Source: Apium graveolens
Taxonomy: Eukaryota > Streptophyta > Magnoliopsida > Apiales > Apiaceae
Direction: 5' to 3'
Assembly: GCF_009905375.1 (NCBI RefSeq)
Contig: NC_133647.1
Coordinates: 47,240,506-47,304,505, forward strand
Length of the DNA stretch: 64,000 bases
In this document: piece after piece, positions 33,277-44,843 of the stretch
How positions within the stretch are numbered: the first letter of the stretch is position 1
How the letters are laid out: every line of letters begins with the position of its first letter
Program-made: the position numbers and the translations under genes
Notes under the pieces: generated by a model
Seen by the model: only the letters and a program-made list of their open reading frames with translations
Databases searched by the model: none
Told to the model about the DNA's origin: nothing

Positions 33277-35666
33277 ATGGCCGATCTAGGTTCCTCCTCC
33301 TCTAAAACCAATCCTTTTCGAAATCCCGAAAAGCGTCCCTTAGAAGAAGGTGATGAACAATCGATTATAAATTTAGATAACTTAGAGATTTCAAATTTGG
33401 ATTCTTGCAAATCGTTTGATTTTATGAATGAGGAAGAACTTTTTCCTGATACTGAGATGTCCCTCAAGGTTTCTCCCCCCTTAAGCCCCCGTACTCTAGC
33501 TTATAGGGAGAGAGTTCTTGAAGAGAGTCGAGAATTGGGGATCCTTGATTTCCCTCGCGGATGTAGTCTCGACTACATTAGCCACTTCTCTAATCACAAA
33601 TTAAATATGACTAAGTTAGGTTCTTGGGTCGACTCAAAAAATGGGTATAGGTTACGGATCCCGACCGCCGATGATAGAATGTGGGTGATGTCGGAAATTG
33701 GGACGCAAGGTGTGCCGCTGATTATTTTTGAATATGGTCTTAGGCTCCCGATGCATCCCTTCCACTTAGCCATGTACGAGGCTATAGGCTGTGGTATAGC
33801 ACAACTGTCCCCTAACTCCGTCGCCCAGATTAGCGGTTTTATAACCCTATGTAACGAGCGAGATCGGATCCCTTCTGTAAAGTTGTTCTTTTCTATATAT
33901 TCTATTAGATATCATAATGGACAAGTGTATTTTGATACTCAAAGTAAGCGCCCTAAGATTGTTAGTGTCAAGTCTTCTAACTCAGGTTATCACCCTAAGT
34001 GGGTGTATATAGGTGGGAAAGATTTGGAATTTGTTAGACCTTGTCGGAAAGTTACCCAATCGACCCTCGAGTATCTTAACAATCTTGACAAGTATGATGC
34101 TACATATCTCGACGGGTTCCAGGGGTCGAGGCCCATTTATACTCACAATGATTTGAAAGACTGTAAATTTTTAGAGGATCATCATCGTAAGAAATTGTTA
34201 TTTAAAATTTGGGGAAAGATTATTATATATCTTTATTATTATTATTTTTCTTTCAATCCTTATTTTTAATGGCTCGTTTTCCCTTAACAAATAATTTCTT
34301 GTTTCAGTCTCAGGCGCGTCCTTGAAGCGGTTGTTAGAGGGCCGCTTTTCGGTTGAGATGGACAAAGCCATGATGATGCTGGTGAAGAAATCAAAGGCCG
34401 GTGCTATTGATATGCCGAGGGTAGATGAGAATATTTCTTCAAGAACTATTTCCATCGAGCTTTTAGACGATCGTGGGAACAAAGTTGTTGGAGGTTCCGA
34501 GCGTGTGGCTTGTGAAGGGATTGGAAATTCTTCCCGAAAGAGATCAAGGAGTGGAGCTGTTGAGGCCTCCGAGGCTGTTGGAAAGAAGGTTTGTGAAGAT
34601 GTCGTGGGAAGCAGTATAAACAAGATCATAACACTGATTGGAAACCGAGGGATTATGCTCCCTACAGTCGACGCAGAGGCGTGTAAAGAGGTTGTTCAAG
34701 TTGAGATTCGACCCTCTGAGAGGTGGACTGGTGGTTCGCCTGTTCCTCTGCGGGATTTTCAAGTTTTCAATCTTCCCCAGGATTCCAGTGCTTACGCAAA
34801 GAGGTCCAGGAATGAACTTGTTGACCGATGTCTAGGGAGAGTTGGAAGGGTACGTATGTTATTTTTCACTATTATCTTATTGTGTATTCACTTGTCTTAT
34901 TTATAAATTTGTGCTTACAGATTCCCCTTTTCCTTGTATTGACTTAAACATCTTCCCTGATTTTGTTTATATTTTGGCAGTATTTGTCCGACATCATGCA
35001 TATTCTTGAAGAGTATAGAGCTGATGAGAATAAGAGCTCTCCTTCGAAGGTCGAGGAGGAGCGAAGCTTACTGAAGGGTGAGAAGAAGAAATTGGAGAAA
35101 GATCTAAGTAAGGTCAAAGGCCGTGTTATCGAGATTTTGAAGGCGAGTTCTGAATACCGGACCAAGGTATGTTATTGAATTGTCTTTTAACGATTAACAT
35201 ATATTTCCCGATTGGCATCCCTTACGCTTTCTTTTAAAATATACTTTTAAGTATATATATACTCATTTTATAGATGCGTATTTTGCTTTGTTAAACGTAG
35301 ATAAATGACTTAGAGCTATCAAATGATCGTCTTAAGAAGGAATTAGAAGGTGTCGGGATTCGGGCAAAGAAAGTGGACGAGTCGCTGGTCGTGGAGACAA
35401 AAAGGCGCGAGGCTCTAGAGGCTGAAGTTACCACTCTTCGTGAGAAGAATGATTCGTTGGAAACAGAAAATTTGAACTTGAAATTGGAAGTGGAGAAGGG
35501 GGTCGAGGAGATAGTTGGGGCCCTTGGTGATGGGTACGGGCGTTTTGTTAAGAGGATGGAGGCTGCTGGCTTCGACGTGTCTGGTCATGGCTTTGCAGAG
35601 TACCTCCGGGATTATGCTGAGGAGCATAAAGAGGACGAGGCCGATGGTGTACCTGTCGACCCTTGA
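33277..35666 (+). CDS. Antisense spliced gene of the Tat element, PF04195 (gypsy-associated) type, 667 aa in four exons
   Basis: Four exons join in one frame: 33277-34186, 34308-34849, 34981-35166 and 35301-35666 (2,004 nt). Each intron starts GT(A/R) and ends AG: GTAAGA...TTTCAG, GTACGT...TTGGCAG, GTATGT...ACGTAG. Phases fit (split Leu codon at the first junction, phase 0 at the other two). Exon 1 has the PF04195-like region (about residues 140-215: EYGLRLPMHPFHLAMYEA, GCGIAQLSPNSVAQISGF). Exon 2 has a basic RKRSRSG, a possible nuclear signal. Exons 3-4 form a long coiled coil and end in an acidic tail. Such antisense frames are known in Tat/Retand/Grande elements; their function is unknown. 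The frame is intact although gag-pol is broken. A possible 5' leader intron is at 33131-33188. Confidence 0.8.
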
Positions 35667-36221
35667 AGGCGAGGGATGCCTCGTTAATGATGTAACTTCA
35701 GATATTGGTTTAATTTGGTTGGATATTTATGGTTTGCATTTTGATGAAAATACTTTAGTCTTCTCTTCTAAGATGATGATTTACAGTCTTACTGCTGTGA
35801 GTGTTTTGATTTGTTGTTAATGGTTTAACTTTTCCGTAATATTATTTTGTTATATAAATTTCATAACTTTGTTTTTGTCTTAAAAAACTTTTTAATTTTT
35901 ATGCGACTCTTGTTACTCGTCTTTGGTTTGGTATTTGAATTTCATAACTTAATGTATGCATTTTTCTTTGACCTTTGTTGCTCGTCTTTGTTTGGTTTTT
36001 TTTACTATGTCACTCTTTGGCGACATAAGATGTCTTGATTTGCTGGTTCCTGTTATCTTCAGACTTAAAATTTACTCATAAGTAACATTTTTCATTGATA
36101 AATAGCAAAGAATTTTTTTTTAATTTAACGGGGATCTCATATCAACCCCTTTTCGTTAAAACTAATTCATATAGTCTAAATTGACTTTCTTGTTTTCATT
36201 CTCATAACTTAAACAACTTAA

Positions 36222-39200
36222 CTACTGATAAAATTTCTTCAAGTGAATAGCGTTCCAAGCAATTTTAAGAGGGGTACCGTCGAGCATCGAAAGCCGATAT
36301 ATCCCTGGTGCAACGACCCCTGTCACTTAATACGGTCCCTCCCACGGGGCCTTGAACTTCCCTGTTATAGTGGGTTGGGATGCTGCCGACTCTCGAAGGA
36401 CTAAATCCCCAACGGAGAACTGTTTAACTTTTACTTTCTTGTTAAAGTAGGCTGTTGTGCGCGCTTGTTGTTGAAGAACTCTTTTTGATGCTTCGTCTCT
36501 GACTTCTTCCATAAGAACATTGTGGAGCTGAATTCCTTCTCGCGATGCTTCAGGGTCAAAATACTCGACCCTTGAAGAATTGAGAGACACTTCGACGGGA
36601 GAGACATCTTCCAAGCCAAAAGCCATTTTGAAAGGAGATATTATTGTTGAACTCCTAGGGGTCGTTCTGTAAGACCAGAGAATATTTGGCAATTGATCGA
36701 CCCATGGCCTTGGTAACTCATCGACCCTTTTCTTGAGTCCTTGTAGGATTATTCGATTAGAAACTTCAACTTGTCCGTTGGCCTAGGGATAAGCTACCGA
36801 TGACTTGATGTGTTTTATCTTGAGTTGCGAAAGTGTTTCTGTGAACTTCTCTCCCACAAATTGGGTTTCGTTGTCAGTAATAACGATTCTTGGTATCCCA
36901 AATCTGAACACAATGTATTCCATCAAAAATTCAATCATCTCCTTCTCGCGAATCTTGAACAGAGGTTTAGCCTCGATCCATTTTGTTGCATAGTCGACAA
37001 CCACGACAATGTATTGGGCCTGATTCTTAGATTTTGGGAAAGGGCCCACGACGTCAATGCCCCACTGAAAGAAAGGGCATGGGTTGATGACCAGAATCAT
37101 TTCCACCGAGGATTGATGAGACACCGTCCCGTATAACTGACATGACTTACATTTCCGTACAAAATTTTCACAATCACTTCGTATTGTAGGCCAAAACAGA
37201 CCTTGCCTCACCATCTTAAGGGCTAAGTTTTTACCCCCTAGATGGTCCCCACAGATTCTAGTATGGACTTCAACCATCAATATGTTAGACTCTTCTGGCC
37301 CTAAGCATCGAAGCAGTGGTTCTACAAGACCGCGAGGATATAACTTGTTTTCTAGTACACAATAGTTCTTTGCCTTGTATGATATAGATCTAGCTTCACC
37401 TTTATCTTGTGGCAGCTTGTTCTGCAAAATGTATTCCAAGATAGGTTGACGCCAATCTGTAGTAGAAGAGATTTCATTGACTTTCAGCATGTCAGAGGAC
37501 GAACAATCCATATCAATAGAGGTGACCCTTCTTTCCTCGACATAAATTGCCTCTGTCATTGTGACAACAGACGATGCTAATTTGGACAAGGCGTCGGCCC
37601 ATTGGTTGTTTTCCCTACAAATGTTCTTGATCATCCACGACGAAACTTTCTCCAGCAAGGACGTAGCCAGTTTCAAATATGTCAATATTCGAGCATCGTG
37701 CGCCTTGAATTCACCTTGTAACTGTTTTGCGACAAGCTGCGAATCGCCAAATATTTCTAAAATTTTCACCTCCAACTCAGTCGCTAGGCGCAACCCTGCT
37801 AACAAAGCTTTATACCCGGCTACATTGTTTGTTACTGGGAATGAGAATTTTAAATCCTGTTGTGTTTTGAAGCCCTCTGGACTGATTAAAATGACACCTG
37901 CGCCCCCTGATGATGACGTTGACGATCCGTCGATGTAAAGAGTCCAAGCCTTTTATGGAAATGATGTTTCTTCAGTTATAGGATTGTCAAATTTGTATTC
38001 TACGACAAAATCTGATAAGATTTGGGATTTCACTGCACTCCATGGTAGATATTCAATGTGAAATTGGCTGAGTTCCACCGTCCAAGTGGCGAGGCGCCCT
38101 GTCATGTATGGTTTGTGCAAGATACGCTTCAGAGGTTGATCAGTCATAACTTTTATCAGACGGTCTTGGAAATAGTGACGGGGCTTTCTGCTTGCTACAA
38201 CGAGAGCATAAACTAGTTTATCCACATGTGGATAACGAATTTCAGCGTCTTTTAGAGTATGGATGACGTAGTAAACTGGGGCTTCATGTCCCTCAACATA
38301 TTTGACCAAAACAGAGGCTACCGACCCATCGGAGGCTGAGATGTATACTTTCAGAGTTTCACGAGGCAATGCTCTTGCTAAAACTGGTAGGCTTATCAAA
38401 AAAGTTTTCAACACTTCAAAGCTTTCTTTATATTGGTCATCCCATATCAACTTCTTGTTCTTTGAAGCTTCTTTGATAACTTTGAAAAGGGGACTACATT
38501 TTTTAGAGGCATGTGGTATGAAGTGCCGAAGGGCCGTTATGCAACTTGTGAGACGTTGAACCTCTTTAATGGTCGACGGGTCTTTCATATCTGATATGGC
38601 TTTAATTTGCGAGGGGTCAGCCTCGATCCCTCGTTGGGAGACGAGAAATCCTAAGAATTTTCCAGATGTTAAGCCAAAAGAACATTTTAACGGATTCAAC
38701 CACATGTTACTACGGCGAATGTACTCGAAGGTCTCTCGAAGATCGATGGCATGACGGCTTGAAAATTTTGACTTGGTTATCATATCGTCGACATACACCT
38801 CGAGATTCTGACCCAACTGATTTTTAAATATTTCATCCATCATGCGCTGAAATGTTGCACCAACATTGATTAACCCAAAATGCATGTTCCGATAAGCAAA
38901 GACCCCTCGGTGTGTGAAAAACGTCGTTTGTTCCCAATCTTGATCATCCATCCTAATTTGGTTATATCCTGAGAACGTGTCCATGAAAGACAGCAGTTCA
39001 TGACCGGCCGTTGCATCGATAAGTTGATCTATATTCGGCAAAGGATAATAATCCTTAGGACATGCTCTGTTGAGATCGGAGTAATCGACGCACATTCGCC
39101 ATTTCCCATTACTTTTCTTTACCAGGACGACGTTAGAAATCCATGTAGGAAATTTTACCGGCTCAATGAAACGGGCTGCTAAAAGCCGATCAAGTTCTTC

Positions 39201-40094
39201 ATCTATTGCTCGACGATTTTCCTCTGAGAATGTGCGCTTCTTTTGCTTAATAGGATTCTTTTGGCGGTCGACGTGTAGGGAGTGTCTCGCTACGACAGTC
39301 AGAATTCCAGGATTGTCGGATGGTGACCATGCAAATATATCTGAGAATTCCTGAAGCAGCCTTGTTAATTCATCTTTAATCTGAGGATCTAGATCTTTTC
39401 CCACTTTAACCGCTTTACCCCGGGAATGCTCATCTACAGCCACATCGACCGTTTTACCGACAAGTGAAAATGAAGGATCCCTGGGGATGTCGATGTTGCT
39501 ACTGGGGTCTATCTGAATGACCTCGTTGATAGTTTGAGAATCACTATCTTGCTTCTTGGGCACGATGGTAGTAAAGTAGCATTGTCTCGACACCGCTTGG
39601 TCGCCACACATCTCCCCTAATCCAAACTCGGTCGGAAATTTCATCTTCAAATGGGGAATCGACGTAATGGCTTCCAATGCCGAGATTATCGTTCGGCCTA
39701 GAATGGCGTTGTGGCTTGAGTTTGCACTGATTACGTGGAACTTAACTATTTTCCATACTTGGCAAGGCATCGTGCCGAAAAGTACCGGCAAGTCAATTGT
39801 TCCAACAACTTTTACCTCGTTACCCATAAAGCCGTAAAAAGGCGAATGGGTATTTTCTAGTTTTATGTCCCCTGTGTCCATTCGCGCTAAGGCGTGATGA
39901 TAAAGGATGTCGACTGAACTACCATTATCGACAAGGATCTTTTTTACCATATTAGTGCCGATTTTGGCGGTGATAACTAGCGCATCTTGATGACCTCTTA
40001 TGATATTTGGAGAATAATCCTCATCTGAGAAGGATATGATGAGAGAAGGAGATTGTTTGTATTTCTTGGGACACTGAGGGTTAACATTACACAC
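36222..40094 (-). pseudogene. pol: Tat-lineage pol: protease, RT, RNase H, second RNase H, integrase, with three stops
   Basis: One continuous minus-strand frame from 40094 to TAG 36222, interrupted by TAA 37953, TAG 36783 and TAA 36327. Domains in order: aspartic protease (LVDNGSSVDIL), RT (CVDYSDLNRACPKD; YVDD), RNase H (LKVYISASDGS ... TDQPLKRIL), a second RNase H of the Tat type (LYIDGSS, GDSQLVAKQL, ADALSKLAS), and integrase with HHCC (CKSCQ), IDVVGPF, TDNETQF and NGQVEV. In the second RNase H the usual NNEAEYEAL reads NNVAGYKAL, so the catalytic Glu appears lost. The 36783 stop falls three residues before the integrase NGQVE motif, where YPQANGQ is expected, so CAG to TAG is likely. Not functional. 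Confidence 0.88.
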
Positions 40095-41890
40095 CTCTCA
40101 GGCGTAAGACTTTCGAGAGTTATTTGACATGCCTCCGGCGGCGTAACCCCCGAAGATTACATCGACTACTTTGTCGTCTTGTCTTTGCTGAGTCTGGCCC
40201 TGTCCTTCAATATAATGGACGAAATGGCCTTTTCTAATTTTGGATTCAATGAGATTGCTTAGTTGGTAGCATTGTTTGTGGTGTGTCCCATATCTTCATG
40301 ATAGTCACAGTATCGAGAACTCGGAGGACGTTCCGGCTTCATCAGCCTCGGGGGTCGAAAATCAGGTTCTGTCTTTAAAATTGCCAAAATTGTTGCTTTA
40401 TCGACTGTGAGTTTGGTAAACTCTTTGTATTTTCTGTCATGTGGCTGCCATTTTCTATCTAAAATAGATTGTCGCTCATATTCTTGAGCTCTCGAGGTTT
40501 GGCGTTCTTCTCTTCCAACATCTCTTCTCGGCGATGAACGTCGAGGGATTTGGAGTCATACCTTCGAGGTTTCGGAGATCGGGGGCTATGAGTTCTTGAC
40601 CTGTCATACTTGTAACTAGAGCGTCGTGGATATCTTATGCTACCCACTGCTTCTTGGAGTGTCATTCGATGTTCAACAATTTGGAATGCTGCATGAAGAT
40701 GTTGGGGATGTTTTTCTATGAGCACTTTTAGAAAATACCATGTCGGCTTCCATCGATGCCTGCTTCTTAATAGTTTACCGCCAAAGGTTCCTCTAGGTCA
40801 GTTATCTCAGATATAGCTTGACGAAAGCGGCCTAAATAGCTTCTCAGGGATTCGCTAGGTCTTTGTCGCATCGTAATCAAAGATGCTGTAATTTTGCCCC
40901 CTTTGTAATTGCTTGAAAATCTTGTCTGAAATTTAGTCTTCAATGCAGTCCAAGAGTCGATCGACCTAGACGGGAGATTGTTATACGAACGTAGGGCTGT
41001 GCCCTGTAAGCATGTAGAGAAAAAATGGCAACGGGCGACTTTTGAGTGTCCGTAAAATGCCATTCGACCGTCATAGGTGTTAAGGAAACCCGATGGATCG
41101 GTTGATCCATCAAATTGATCGAGTGCTGGAGTTTTTAAAGTCCTGTGTATCTTAGCTTTTTCGATGTTTCGAGAGAGAGGGTTTTCCACAGGGGCTTTGA
41201 ATCTTGATTGAGTTTTAACTAGATCACGTAACTGATCCATATCTTCCTGCATTTTCAGGAACTCCTCTTGTGATATCGAGTATGTTGACATCGAACCTTG
41301 CGGGGTTCCTCCTGAAGAGACTGTCTTGGGGAGTGGGGGTTTTGAAATATAGACTCAGTAGACACTTCCTCTTCATCATAATAGTATTCCTCATCGTCCT
41401 CCGACAACTCCAGATAACCGAGTTCCTCATCACCTCCTTCCTTAATCGACGCCTGTTCTAACTTCTGCTGCAAAAGTTGAATTTCTCTTATTTTCTCTAG
41501 CTTTGCCTCTAATCTTTTGGTTTCCGCCTCTAACATCTTGAGCTCTTCATCCGAGCCTTCCATACCTTCTATCTCTTGCTCTCGTAACAGCTTCTTCTGT
41601 TTCAATTTTTGTAAATGCAATCTAGAATCACTAGAGAGCACCTGCTTTCCCTTTTCAGTTAAAACACGAGAGCGAGTATCCTTAACGATCCTCTTCTTAT
41701 GTTTGACTGGTGGTCTCTATACCTGAGAACCCTCAGGTGGGGGGTTTTCCTCCACCGGAAATATCCGTCTTGGCTTGAGGGTCGACGGTGCTTCATCTTT
41801 TTCCACTAGAGCAACATGTTCTGATTTATGAACAGTTTGAATTTCAGCAGTGTTTCCACATTTCTATGGATCCGCCTCTTCAATAATCAT
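40095..41890 (-). pseudogene. gag: Tat-lineage gag, several frameshifts and stops
   Basis: The Gag core is readable at 41291-40767 (minus): LSRNIEKAKIHRTLKTPALD, QFDGSTDPSGFLNTYDGRM, then SWTALKTKFQTRFSSNYKGG. Upstream (41641-41255) is a Lys/Glu-rich coiled-coil stretch in another frame, and downstream (40725-40459) an Arg/Ser-rich stretch in a third. A knuckle-like C..H....H....C (YCDYHEDMGH) is at about 40285-40335, after which one base is missing. Early stops occur at 41864 and near 41716. The start (ATG at 41890) is a guess. Gag and pol were probably one reading frame in the ancestor. Confidence 0.8.
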
Positions 41891-41915
41891 GTTGGAGTAT
41901 AAAATTTAAGAGCTC

Positions 41916-41927
41916 CTTCTAGCGCCA
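41916..41927 (-). other. Primer binding site of the Tat-lineage element
   Basis: The minus strand reads TGGCGCTAGAAG two bases after the 5' LTR. TGGCGC fits a tRNA ending GCGCCA. I do not assign the amino acid. Confidence 0.65.
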
Positions 41928-41929
41928 AA

Positions 41930-42153
41930 TGATGGTTCTAAATATGAGCCATGTTATGTGAGGAACGATCTCTTTATTGATACTTTAATTTTCCAACCTT
42001 TTACAAGTAGGGCAAATATGCTCTAGTTATAGGGAGTCCCAAATGGGCTTTCTCCCTTCCCATTGGGCCTCTATTTGCCCGTTCATTACAAATTAATGTC
42101 CTCTAGTCCTATCTAATATCTTCACTTCAAGTATCCTATTCTCAGGCCCAATA
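41930..42153 (-). repeat. 5' LTR of the Tat-lineage element
   Basis: TGATGGTTCTAAATATGAGC ... GGCCCAATA; pairs with 32546-32797. Shared blocks include GGGAGTCCCAAATGGGCTTT. By eye about 15 of ~180 aligned positions differ, apart from the indel. Confidence 0.85.
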
Positions 42154-42158
42154 ATTTG
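42154..42158. repeat. Target-site duplication ATTTG, right copy
   Basis: The exact partner of 32541-32545. Only 14 bases separate it from the Tekay-2 LTR edge at 42173. Confidence 0.85.
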
Positions 42159-42172
42159 CATTTTTTAGCTGG

Positions 42173-44365
42173 TGTCACACCCCAACTTTAACAAAAGAAC
42201 TATACGAATAATTACAATAGTTCTCAAAAATAAATAAATACAACCGAAACCAAGACCTTACAGTTTAGGGTTTGGAACAGCCCAACACTACTAACTATTA
42301 CAACTGATTCAACCCAAGTCCTCACACAAAACGACCTCTAGACTACCTGAGCTCGAACATACGAATCGGTATCACAAGTCTTACGCGCGGTCTGCTTGAA
42401 CCTAACCATATCTGCTAGCTGAAATATCAGGGTGAAAACAAGTAGTGAGCCAAATGCTCAACAAGTGCTATACAATACATAAAACAAAAATGAAAGGATA
42501 ACAGTGTAAATGAAAGATCTAATAATAACAAGAGATAAACTTTCAGGGTGATGGCATCATTTACTTGTAACAAAATAATTAAGAATCCTTTCTTTATCAA
42601 ATCCATTTTATGACGCTACGAATTATAGTCGGTGATCAGCCGCGAAGTAATCCCGAACCTCGCTTGGTTCTTAACAATCTAATGGGATCCCTAGGCATCT
42701 TTTAAGCCTAACATAATAAGTGTGAAAGGGACTTGCGTCTTAGCCCAATTCACCAATCTCAAGGAAAACATTCTTTTATTTGAAGAGCAATTAACATTTT
42801 ATAAAAATTGATGTCAAGGAGAACTTTACAAAGATCTATACAAAGGGTTTAATCATCAATCAAGGATTTTGAGTTAAGAAATCTTATCAGAATGATTTGA
42901 CTTCTCACTAGCAGGGTTTTCAAGGATAGTCAGCAATGGTCTGATAACCAAGGAAGAAAGTATTGAAAAAGAATCATAGCGTTATTTCACAAGATAGAGG
43001 TTTCACAATTGAGGGTTATATATGGGATATATCTAGTGACAAAAATTGGGTATGATTGAATAGTATAAAAGAACTAGGTCAACTAGGTTCAATGAAGTGG
43101 TTCCAGATAAGACATAGGTTTTAAAATATAAAGAAGGTAAGCATCAGCTCAAAGTATAGCAGAGCATCATGTTTTAGGAGTAAGAATAAAATTATCAAGC
43201 AATCATGAACAACTTTAAGGAATCACTGACTTTTAGGTGTCAAGATAAGGTTACTTATACAGGGATTGATATCACAATTACTTTGGGTATACTAGAATGG
43301 TATGACCCTTGTATCACTTGCATGGCGATCTCAAGTAAAGTTAAACTACTTGCAGTGTACACAAAAAGATAGGTTGAAACACTTGCCTTGAGAAAGGCTT
43401 GACTTGACTGGCAGGTAGGAGCAACTGGAAGCTTTACTCGACTTTAATGGAAAGTTTACCCTCATCTCGAGATCCTACACAAAAATAAAAATAACCTCAT
43501 TTTAATATACTCTCACCAATTCGACCTATTTATAAACCGAAATTAAGCACCTTGGCACTTAGGCCTATATACACACATATTTACAAACACCTTTTACGCA
43601 TAATAGTTCACATAACCACATATGCTCACACAACACATTTCAGTATAAAATAATATAACACACATTATATTGCATCACTAAGCTTGGATGATCTCACTCC
43701 ACTTGCTTAAGCCACTTAGTCGCTAAAATAGTCAAAACTCATAATATTGACCTCCTAACTCGAAGTGCCTTTTCTAAACCATCAAGTTCCCATTGACCCT
43801 GACTTAGGCCTTTCACTCTACTGACCTTATACTATCTTACAACTATGGTGGTCAACCTAGGCCTCACTCATAAGTGCTCTAAAATTACGTGATAAGTGAA
43901 TGTACTCATTATAGTGATTTCAGGATGACATCTATGGTTTCTTGGGTGCATTTGACACCCTTACGCTTCAAGTTTACCTCTAAAACTTCTACACTAGACT
44001 CTTATGATCATAAGGCAACTCCCAAACTTGGTGTGGCTCAAGGGCCTAGCTTGGTCCTCTATAGACCTAAGCTTAAAGTCCAAGTTTCCCCTATTTTCTG
44101 GACAGAAAAGGGTCCTGATTTGAACTAATTTATGACACATGATTCTAACTCAATTCCTATGAACTATGGCTGGAAAAACTCCTCTGACACTCCCTATAAC
44201 TAGGGCCAAACAGGTCCTAATGAGGGCATACCTATGACATGGTCAAAACTCCCAATTTCTAAGTTATAGCAAAATTGTCCCATGCTGGACATATTTATTG
44301 TTTTCACTCGTGCAACTAACCAAACAACCTACAAACCTATAACAAACACCTAAAACCTAAATTAT
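42173..44365 (-). repeat. Tekay-2 3' LTR, outer part
   Basis: Starts TGTCACACCCCAACTTTAAC, the reverse complement of the Tekay-1 LTR end, and stays alignable with it (for example TACAGTTTAGGGTTTGGAAC near 42261) to about 44365, where homology stops at ...CCTAAATTATAC. Confidence 0.85.
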
Positions 44366-44843
44366 ACTCAAAAGGACAAAGAGTATGAAATAGGGGACCT
44401 AGTGTTGTTATAGGTATTCCCTTGGAAAGGATTGATGAGGTTTGGAAAGAAAGGAAAGTAAGTCCATGAATTGTTGGACCCTTGGATATACTAAAACATA
44501 TTGGGAAGTTAGCATACGAGCTAGCCCTACCCCCGAACCTGTAGCAAGTCATAACGTGTTCCACGTATCAATGTTAAGGAAGTATAATTCGGATGCCAGA
44601 CAAATAGGGGCATATGAGCACATAGACACGCAACCCGACGTAACCTATATGGAGCAACCAGGAAGGGTTAGAGAGTGAAAAGGAACAAGTGCTTAGGAGA
44701 AGGGTTATTAAACTAGGCAGAGTTGGTGGTAGGACCACAATGTGGGAAAATTTACTCGAGAGTTAGAAAGTGCAATGCTAAGAGAGTATCCCTATTCATT
44801 TTCTATCTGATTCCGGGACGGAATCCTTTTAAGGAGGGGAGAC
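44366..44843 (+). pseudogene. Integrase C-terminus and chromodomain relic, extra copy left of LTR1
   Basis: Translates in pieces as [46 protein letters not shown] and HNVFHVSMLRKYN, then a worn chromodomain. It is a near copy of 54009-54486 (about four differences by eye) and shares the same stops (TAG in TTATAGGTATTCCC; TAG in CCTGTAGCAAGTC). The decay therefore predates the duplication. Confidence 0.8.

Larger units (their letters stand above)
32546..42153 (-). mobile_element. Gypsy Tat/Retand-like LTR retrotransposon with antisense gene (9.6 kb, complete ends)
   Basis: A complete insertion with short LTRs (252 and 224 bp), 5-bp target duplication ATTTG, a primer site next to the right (5') LTR, and gag-pol on the minus strand. 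Between pol and the left (3') LTR is a ~3.4-kb region carrying a spliced gene on the plus strand. The Tat lineage is indicated by RT motifs (CVDYSDLNRACPKD, YVDD), a second RNase H domain before integrase, and the antisense gene. LTRs differ by about 8% by eye plus an indel, so the insertion is old. Both outer ends are mutated (TA instead of TG at left; TA instead of CA at right). Confidence 0.88.

Noticed and set aside
34198..34629. Minus-strand 143-codon ORF opposite exon 2 of the antisense gene
   Set aside because: A mirror of the coding exon; the plus strand explains it with proper splice sites and frame.
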